DNA of 64,000 nt from Drosophila miranda (Eukaryota > Arthropoda > Insecta > Diptera > Drosophilidae). Made by a program: the position numbers and the translations under genes. Position 1 is the stretch's first letter. Every line of letters begins with the position of its first letter. This document shows positions 56,407 to 64,000 of this stretch, one piece after another. The notes beneath the pieces were generated by a model. The model was not told the origin of the DNA. It ran no database searches and worked only from the letters and a program-made list of their open reading frames with translations. The DNA lies in the NCBI RefSeq assembly GCF_003369915.1, contig NW_022881603.1, positions 27,078,264 through 27,142,263 of the forward strand, given 5' to 3'.

Positions 56407-57508
56407 CGAGGGGGAACGTTGTGAGTTGCTGCGGAGACCGCAACTCTACAGTTATACCCGATACTAAGTCAGTATGGCTCTCCTCCGGCAGACGCCGCTA
56501 ATATTAAACGACACGACAAGGAGTGCGTGCGAGAGAGACAGAAAATCAGTCTGAGCGTGACGTCGGGGGCTGCGTAGCCAGTGCAAATTGATTTGTTCCT
56601 TTTGGCTATAAAAATGATCTGATCTGATCCAGATTCAGCAATCTGATAGATATGGTCATTATCTATGATTCTGCGTTTTTAGTTTTCTCGAATGTGCAAT
56701 ATTGTGGATGCAACAGATTTTCGTCCTTTGTGGGGGCGGAAAAAGGTAAGGCGAAATTCTGAGATATACGTTTTATAGTGAGATCTAACAGAAGTGCGGA
56801 TACCAAATTTGGTTATTCTAGCCTTAATAGTCTCTGAGATTTGTGGATGCGCCAGATTTTCGTCCTTTGCGGGGGCGGAAGGGGGTGTGGCGAAATTTGG
56901 ACACGAAACGGTCAAGGTCCGATATCACAGGAGTGTGGATACCAAATTTGGTTGCTCTGGCTCTAATAGGTTCTGAGATCCTTGAACTCATATTTTGCAA
57001 TTGACAAAACCGACCATGCAACCTGTGTGTTAGAGAGAGACAGAGCGAGAAAGAATGAAATTGTTTTCTTGATTCTGGCTATAATCATTATTCGATCTGG
57101 TTCAGATTTTGCACTGTAGAAGATATGGTAATCCTCACCGATTCTGCGTTTTTGGTTTTATCGTATCTTTAAAAATGTGGATGCCACAGATTTTCGTTCT
57201 TTGTGGGGGCGGAAGTGGGCGGGGCGAAGTTTTGAAATATTTTTGTAGTAGTGACATATCACAGAAGTCTGGATCCAAAACATCGTTGCTCTAGCTCTTA
57301 TAGTCTTTGAGCACTAGGCGCTGAAGGGGACGGACGGACGGACGGACGGACGGACGGACGGACGGACGGACGGACGGACGGACAGACGGACAGACAGACA
57401 GGGCTCAATCGACTCGGCTATTGATGCTGATCAAGAATATATATACTTTATGGGGTCGGAAACGATTCCTTCTGGACGTTACACACATCCACTTTTACCA
57501 CAAATCTA
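56407..57508 (-). mobile_element. DINE-1/Helentron-like unit
   Basis: Starts CGAGGGGGAACG with the hairpin. It is more diverged than the copies near 4-31 kb. It holds an expanded GGAC tract near its far end and meets the next unit head-to-head at CAAATCTATATATTAGATTTG. Confidence 0.85.
57326..57402. repeat. expanded GGAC/GACA microsatellite
   Basis: About 14 perfect GGAC units followed by GACA variants, the longest such core in the window. The tetranucleotide core is a hallmark of DINE-1-type elements. Confidence 0.9.
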
Positions 57509-57509
57509 T

Positions 57510-58494
57510 ATATTAGATTTGTGGTAAAAGGGAATGTGTGTAACGTCCAGAAGGAATCGTTTCCGACCCCATAAAGTATATATATTCCTGATCAACATCA
57601 ATAGCCGAGTCGATTGAGCCCTGTCTGTATGTCCGTCTGTCCGTCCGTCCGTCCGTCCGTCTGTCCGTCCCCTTCAGCGCCTAGTGCTCAAAGACTATAA
57701 GAGCTAGAGCAACGATGTTTTGGATCCAGACTTCTGTGATATGTCACTGCTACAAAAATATTTCAAAACTTCGCCCCGCCCACTTCCGCCCCCACAAATG
57801 ACGAAAATCTGTGGCATCCACATTTTTAAAGATACGATAAAACCAAAAACGCAGAATCGTAGAGGATGACTATATGTTCTAGAATGTAAAATCTCAACCA
57901 GATCGTATAATTTGTATAGCCAGAATCAAGAAAACAATTTCATTCTTTCTCGCTCTGTCTCTGTTTAACACACAGATTTCATGGTCGGTTTTGCCAATTG
58001 CACAAATTTCGCCACACCCCCTTCCGCCCCCGCAAAGTACGAAAATCTGGGGCATCCACAAATCTCAGAGACTATTAAGGCTAGTGTAACCAAATTTGGT
58101 ATCCGCACTTCTGTTAGATCTCACTATAAAACGTATATCTCAAAATTTTGCCCCACCCCCTTCCGCCCACACAAACGACGAAAATCTGTTGCATCCACAA
58201 TATTGCACATTCGAGAAAACTAAAAACGCAGAATCATAGATAATGACCATATCTATCAGATTGCTGAATCTGGAGAGATCGGATCATTTTTGTAGCCAAA
58301 AGCAAGAAATCAATTTGCAGTGGCCACGCAGCGCCCGACGTCACGCTCAGACTGATTTTCTGTCTCTCTCGCACGCACTCTTTGTCGTGTCGTTTAATAT
58401 TAGCGGCGCTTACCGGAGGAGAGCCATACTGACTAAGTATCGGGTATAAATGTAGAGTTGCGGTCTCCGCAGCAACTCACAGCGTTCCCCCTCG
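57510..58494 (+). mobile_element. DINE-1/Helentron-like unit (inverted partner)
   Basis: Begins TTAGATTTGTGG, has the (GTCC/GTCT)n core near 57625-57668, and ends with the hairpin and GTTCCCCCTCG. Forms a ~2.1 kb inverted pair with 56407-57508, sharing its diverged sequence variants. Confidence 0.85.
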
Positions 58495-58846
58495 TTTTAT
58501 ATTAAACTTTTATTTGCTTTACATTAAGGGGGCAGGGAGCTTACAGAAATATAATCATGCTCAAACACAAAATAAATATCCTTCTTTCTTAGAAATCAAA
58601 GGTTTGTAAGATACGAATATTAGTTTATAAGATTTGAATATTAGTTTAAGATTTACTCATCGATAGTATTATAAGAAATACCAATGTACTCGATATATCG
58701 ATACTTGTCCTCGACAAGTATCGATATGCCAACACACATTCATTCGAATACGACGATCAAGAAAGAAGAACATATAATAAAACCGTGTTATTAAAAGTTT
58801 ACATATCAGGTGTGGGGTTTGCCCAAAAAAAAAAAAAAACTCTGCG
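58495..58846 (+). other. probable 5' LTR/leader of the gypsy-type element
   Basis: Non-coding, AT-rich, with two short ATTAGTTTA-type repeats near 58617-58652 and a palindrome built on CGATACTTGTC/GACAAGTATCG near 58700-58726 that includes TATCGATA-like (DRE) sites. The LTR ends cannot be set because the partner LTR is absent. Confidence 0.4.
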
Positions 58847-60061
58847 ATGAACTATGCCGACATAAGAGCGAAAACCAAAAGTGAACTTAGCGACATATTG
58901 CGTAGGCAAAACGTATATTTTGATCAAGATGCCAACATACACCAATTACGTACAGCAGTGAAAAAAATCATGGAAGACACGCATGAGCTAGGAAATACGG
59001 CGCCAAGCGCAGACGAGACTATGCAGGCAGACATTTTTGCAGTCCCGGTTGAGCGCGAGATAGATAGAGACAACCGTAGTGCACAACACGCAGTAAAAGC
59101 GGCGCCAGAAGAATATGGTGAAAATGTGCAGAAGGCTCGAGAAGCATTCATGCCGCGACAAGACAACCCTTGTTCGAAATTGACCATGCGATCAGATGAA
59201 TACGAAGAAGAATCGCGCCGTTTGCAGCAGTTGGAACAAGCGCTTAGCTGATCTCAAATTAAGCATATTGAAAACGGAGAAAGAGGCTATGGAGTTGGAA
59301 ACGCCGAAACGAAACGCCGTTACAGCCTGTAACCAGTTGGATAAGTAACTTTGAGGACATTATGAATTTCCATGGTGTATCCGAGTCCAAATGCTGGATA
59401 TTAGCGAAGCGGCTGCTAGGCGGATCGGCGAAGGCGTACATCGACCATGTGGCGCCTTTGACTTGGCAATTGATGCGAGCAGAATTGCTTAGCGTCTTTG
59501 AGCAGAAAGTGACAGCGTGGGACATTGGAAAGCGACTGGAGGCACGGAAAATTGCAAATAATGAAAGCACATTGCAATATTTCGTCGCAATGTGCAGCAT
59601 AGCGTCGCAAGCAGACATGGCCACGTGCGATGTGGTCAAATTCATCGTAGAGGGACTGCAGGACAAGACGGGCAGCATCCATGCTATATTGCAGCACACT
59701 CAACGAGTTGCTTGACAAGATGGTCACCTATGATAAGGTCAGAAGAGCTCCTGGCGTCGTAGCAATTCGTAGCGAAGGTATGACAAAGGGAAAACTAAAT
59801 GTGAGTATGGCAGTAGGGCAGCAGCAAGGTGGTGGCGCAATGCGTTGCTACAACTGTCGGCAATTTGGGCACGTTATGAAGGAATGCAGTCAGCCAAAAA
59901 GACCGGATGGGGCATGTTTTAACTGTTGGAGTACCAGCCACCTATATTCGCAGTGCCCGAAACGAAAGATGGCCACTAGGGTAGCTGCAGTTCCAGATGA
60001 GGAGCGACCAGGAGAAAAAAACAACGACGATTTAGCGGCTGTCCAGTTAATCACTTTATGA
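58847..60061 (+). pseudogene. gypsy-type gag remnant
   Basis: Segments 58847-59251, 59362-59715 and 59681-60061 lie in different frames. The last has two zinc knuckles, CYNCRQFGHVMKEC and CFNCWSTSHLYSQC. The frame reaches TGA at 60059-60061 and then continues, in the same frame, into the protease. Gag would form the particle; it cannot be made as one chain here. Confidence 0.8.
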
Positions 60062-63000
60062 ATTCCGTTTGGTGAACAAAGAGGCGTCAGTATTTTTAGT
60101 CTATTTGATACAGGTAGCCCTGTAAGTTTTATTCATAAGTCTTTGATACCGAAGTCGGCAATAGTTGAAGCCTGTAATGAAGTTAGGAAATACTATGGAC
60201 TAGGAGGACAACCAATTCCCATATGGGGAAAATTTAAGTGCCATATTGAATTTTGCACAAAGAAATATATCGTTTTATTAAACATCGTAGATGATAACAT
60301 GCTGCCTTTGCTGGTATTGTTGGGACGCGATGCCCTTAAAGTTATTGAAGTAAAATTAGTTCATAAGAAAAATATCAATGCGAAGCAACACACACCATTA
60401 AGTTCGTTAAAGCAAAAAGCTATTAGTTTAACCTGCGCGTCTTTATTCACCGAACGTAAAAATAATATTAACATAAGACTATATGATAAGTTAGATGGTA
60501 ATCAATCAGAAAGAAGCGAGCTAATCAAACGTTTTAATCCATTTAAAAATCAGACACAAGAAAACTCAAGGAATGACAAAATGGCCATCGAGAATATGAA
60601 TCAAGGCGACGAATTCAGTAACTTTTGTGCGTCGGTAGAGATTGATGAAGAGGAACATATTAACGTAGGTTTCGAATTTGGCCCCACTCTTGCAGAAAAG
60701 TGTAGGGAAGCTATTAAGACATACTATTTACACAAAGAATTTGACTTTAAAGCACCATCAAAGTATCAGATGCAGATTCGTGTAACAGAAACAACACCAT
60801 TTCATTGTACTCCGCGTCGTTTATTCTACCATGAGAGAGAGAAAGTATCTGAAATAGTAGATGATCTTTTAGAAAAGAAAGTAATCCGTCATAGTGAGTC
60901 TCCTTATGCTTCCCCGTTGGTCCTAGTAAAAAAAAATCAGGAGAACTTCGAATGTGTGTCGATTACCGTGGTCTGAACAAACGAATTGTTAAAGATAATT
61001 TCCCATTGCCCCATATTGAGGACTGTCTTGAGTTTTTAGAAAACAAGTGCTGTTTTTCCATTATAGATTTGAAAAGTGGGTATCATCAAATAGGCGTAGA
61101 AGAAAAATCAGTTCCGTATACATCGTTTGTGACACCGCAAGGACAGTATGAGTACTTGAGAATGCCCTTTGGGTTAAAAAATGGATCCGCTATTTTTCAG
61201 AGACTTATTTCGGAGCTCTTGAGAGACTTTATTAGGAATAAAAGCAGTGTACATGGATGATATATTAGTAGCGACTAAAACAGTTGAAGAACACATGGAT
61301 ATATTAAAAAGACTATGCATTCGGTTTAGCGAGCAAAATTTAGAGATAAATCTAAAAAAGTGTAGGTTTGTCAATCGAAACATCGATTTCCTGGGGTATA
61401 AAGTTAATCAAAACGGAATAGTTCCTAGTGATTCCCATATTGAGGCCTTGAAAAAATACCCAGTCCCTCAAAATGTAAAAGCACTGCACTCATGCTTGGG
61501 ATTCTTTTCGTATTTTCGACGTTTCATGTTTTCATTTGCGACGACAGCTAAGCCCTTGGTGCAGTTGTTAAAAGAAGGTGGTCCGTTTTCCATGAATAGA
61601 GAACAGGTGAAGACGTTTGAAACTCTTAAGAATGCGTTGGCAAATCCTCCGGTATTAGCCATTTTTAGCCCAAATAGAGAAACGGAATTACATACAGACG
61701 CAAGTTCATACGGTTATGGCGCAATACTGATGCAAAGACAAGATGATGGGAAGATGCACCCTGTGTCCTATTATTCCGGCAAAACAACAGAAAGAGAATC
61801 ACGTTATCATAGTTTCGAACTAGATACATAGGCTATAATTTATGCATTGAGGCGTTTTAGAGCATATTTGGAGCATAGGTCCTTCAAAATAATCACGGAT
61901 TGTAATTCGCTAGTCAGACGTTAACCAGAAAGTCAATTAGTCCTAAGATAGCACGGTGGTCCCTATAGTTAGAGAACTATGATTACTCCATTATGCACAG
62001 ACCTGGGGCCAGTATGGCGCACGTTGATGCGCTGAGCAGACAAGATCAAGTGACGAATATGTTAGAGGATGGTTACAGAGTCAAATACGGCTTAGAAAAG
62101 TCTAATTTAGAAAAAGATGAGGGTAGAAAGCAATATACAAGGAATAGTGTAAGTAGAGACAACCCTGGTAGTGAGCATAGAGGTACCGTAGAGAACCCTG
62201 TGATTAAGTGTAGAGAATTAAATATCAGTAGAGAGCGTAGTAGTACCGTACAGAACCCTGCGATTGAGTGTGGAGAATCAAGTGCAGTAGGAAGTAGATT
62301 GGGAAATAGGTGGAAGTCTGATGATAGAGAGAACCTTGGTAGTGATTGTAGAGATAACATAGAGAATAGTGAATATAGGGAAGAGGATGGATCGAAGATT
62401 GAAATTAGAGATTTGAGCCAATGTAGAGGAAGCGTTAACGATGTGGTGGGGGAGTAAAGTACATTAGTAGTAGGAATTCAGATAAAGAGAAAAAATGTTT
62501 TGAGGATACAGTAGAGAGGGACAAGTTAGAGTTTCAGGAGGAAAGATTACTAAAATCATTGATAGTTGGGGTAGTAGGTGCAACGCCAGAAGATGTTGAT
62601 TTGATATTGCAAACAGAACAGATGCGAGACAAGGAAGTAGTTAGGATTCGAAAAATGCTAGAGGATGGAATTGAAGTAGATTTTGAAATGATAGATGGTA
62701 TTGTTTACAAGAGGAGTTGTGAAAACAAACTATGTTTCTATGTACCAATGTGTATGGAAGAGCAGTTGATAAGGCGGTCACACGAAAAACTAGGACATCT
62801 GGCCGCAGAGAAGTGCGTGAGTGACCTTTTTGAGGACCTACTGGTTTCCGTCAATGAGAAGTAAAGTGGCAAGGTTCATCAGAAACTGTCTACCGTGTAT
62901 ACTACACTCGATGCCTAAAAAAATCCATAACAGAACGCTCCATAGTATCCCAAAGTCGTGGGTTCCTTTTCATACCCTACATGTTGATCATTTTGGTACG

Positions 63001-63525
63001 TTGCCGAGGATTAGATCTAAGCGAAAACACCTCCTTGTGGTAATAGATGCATTCACTAAGTTTGTCAAATTGTTCCCGGTTAATAGTGCCAGCACGCGGG
63101 AAGCGAAGGATGCCTTAAGTAAATATTTTGATTTCTATAGTCGCCCTACTAGGATAATATCAGATCGTGGGACCTGTTTCACCTCGTTAGAGTTCTCTAG
63201 TTTTCTGCAAGAGAGAGGGATATAGCACATTAAGGCAGCTACAGGTGCACCGCAGGCGAATGGCCAAGTGGAGCGGGTGAATCGTGTTCTTACTCCTATG
63301 TTAGGAAAACTGTCAGAGCCCCTTGAGCAAGCCGATTGGTATAGGTTGATGAGCAAGGTATAGCACGCTATTAATAACTCCGTTAACAGCAGTACGAAAA
63401 AGATACCTAGCACATTGTTATTTGGAATACCCCAGAAAGGACCCGTTGTAGATGAATGAACCGAATACCTAGAGGAGAAGTTAGCGTCAGAACTTAGAGA
63501 GTTGGAAACTATAAGAGAAATAGCA
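60062..63525 (+). pseudogene. gypsy-type pol remnant (protease-RT-RNase H-integrase)
   Basis: Protease FDTGSP is encoded near 60107. RT (CVDYRGLN; YMDD near 61250) is shifted at an A-run near 60930 and again near 61240. RNase H (HTDASSYGYGA) is cut by TAG near 61829-61831. Integrase has its HxnHxnCxxC site split by a frameshift near 62830, then HVDHFG, ISDRGTCF and the GAPQANGQVERVNR region after a TAG near 63223; further stops follow. Between RNase H and integrase lies a repetitive linker (about 62040-62530) unusual for the family. Confidence 0.85.
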
Positions 63526-63529
63526 AGTG

Positions 63530-64000
63530 AGTATCGGGTATAATGAGTATTGGGGTATATTAGATTTGTGGTAAAAGTGGATGTGTGTAACGTCCAGAAG
63601 GAATCGTTTCCGACCCCATAAAGTATATATATTCCTGATCAACATCAACATCTGTCCGTCCCCTTCAGCGCCTAGTGCTCAAAGACTATAAGAGCTAGAG
63701 CAACGATGTTTTGGATCCAGACTTCTGTGATATGTCACTGCTACAAAAATATTTCAAAACTTCGCCCCGCCCACTTCCGCCCCCACAAATGACGAAAATC
63801 TGTGGCATCCAAATAAAACCAAAAACGCAGAATCGTAGAGGATGACTATATGTTCTAGAATGTAAAATCTCAACCAGATCGTATAATTTGTATAGCCAGA
63901 ATCAAGAAAACAATTTCATTCTTTCTCGCTCTGTCTCTGTTTAACACACAGATTTCATGGTCGGTTTTGCCAATTGCACAAATTTCGCCACACCCCCTTC
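63530..64000 (+). mobile_element. DINE-1/Helentron-like unit, runs off the window
   Basis: Begins GTATCGGGTATAATGAGTATTGG directly in the integrase remnant. The GTCC core is nearly lost (only a short piece near 63650). It shares diagnostic variants with 57510-58494, for example GATCAACATCAA and ATGTTCTAGAATG, so these two are close relatives. Confidence 0.85.

Larger units (their letters stand above)
58495..63529 (+). mobile_element. Ty3/gypsy-type LTR retrotransposon, decayed and truncated
   Basis: Gag with two zinc knuckles, retropepsin, reverse transcriptase, RNase H and integrase in the Ty3/gypsy order. No envelope gene is visible. The 3' end is missing: integrase runs straight into a DINE unit at about 63530. 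Many stops and small indels interrupt it. Confidence 0.88.

Noticed and set aside
57326-57402. CRISPR-like direct repeats
   Set aside because: Simple tetranucleotide microsatellite in a eukaryotic element, without spacers.
58495-63529. Endogenous errantivirus with an envelope gene
   Set aside because: No envelope frame is present before the element is cut off in the integrase region.

Overview
The window is eukaryotic and very probably from an obscura-group fruit fly (Drosophila pseudoobscura, persimilis or miranda type). The grounds are short 50-85 bp introns with GT..AG ends, Drosophila-type host genes (an LS2/U2AF-large-subunit-like splicing factor, a Tret1-like sugar transporter, a small Ala/Tyr-rich cuticular protein), and ten copies of a DINE-1/Helentron-like repeat carrying the family's (GTCC/GTCT)n microsatellite core. 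I saw no tRNA, rRNA or CRISPR array. The density of mobile DNA, together with a local gene duplication and a decaying gene, suggests repeat-rich, degenerating chromatin such as pericentromeric or neo-Y sequence; that placement is inference.

Layout. 1-3889: 3' part of a broken BEL/Pao LTR retrotransposon. 4099-6070: two DINE-1-like units in inverted orientation. 6071-10469 plus 16841-17118: first copy of a ~4.7 kb segmental duplication carrying an intronless LS2-like gene on the minus strand, split at 10470-16840 by a full-length BEL/Pao element (373 bp LTRs, 5 bp target duplication). 17121-19694: an inverted DINE pair around a short piece of host DNA. 19695-24418: second copy of the duplication, with its own LS2-like gene and the empty BEL target site. 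24419-25579: an internally deleted DINE unit and host DNA. 25580-26881: Tret1-like sugar-transporter pseudogene. 29158-31298: two head-to-tail DINE units. 31543-33374: a truncated small gene (+) converging on a five-exon SPATA17-like IQ-motif gene (-). 34105-37875: 5'-truncated R1-clade non-LTR element. 39272-40217: a possible small gene (+) and a two-exon Zucchini/PLD-like gene (-) whose HKD histidine is replaced. 44134-44425: a two-exon gene for a 78-residue single-pass membrane protein. 49293-49676: cuticular-type gene with a TATA box. 51147-56020: second R1-clade element with an intact ORF2, preceded by a run of 64 G. 56407-58494: inverted DINE pair. 58495-63529: a decayed Ty3/gypsy-type element cut off by another DINE unit that runs off the window.

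How the parts relate. The two LS2-like genes are a recent tandem pair. Copy 2 keeps the expected stop. Copy 1 has lost 55 bp including the stop, reads on past its own AATAAA, and may give a non-stop mRNA. The BEL insertion came after the duplication. DINE-like repeats lie at every edge of the duplicated block and are the likely substrate for the rearrangement. The two R1-clade elements, though clearly diverged, share a 3'-UTR RNA fold just after ORF2 supported by compensatory base changes.
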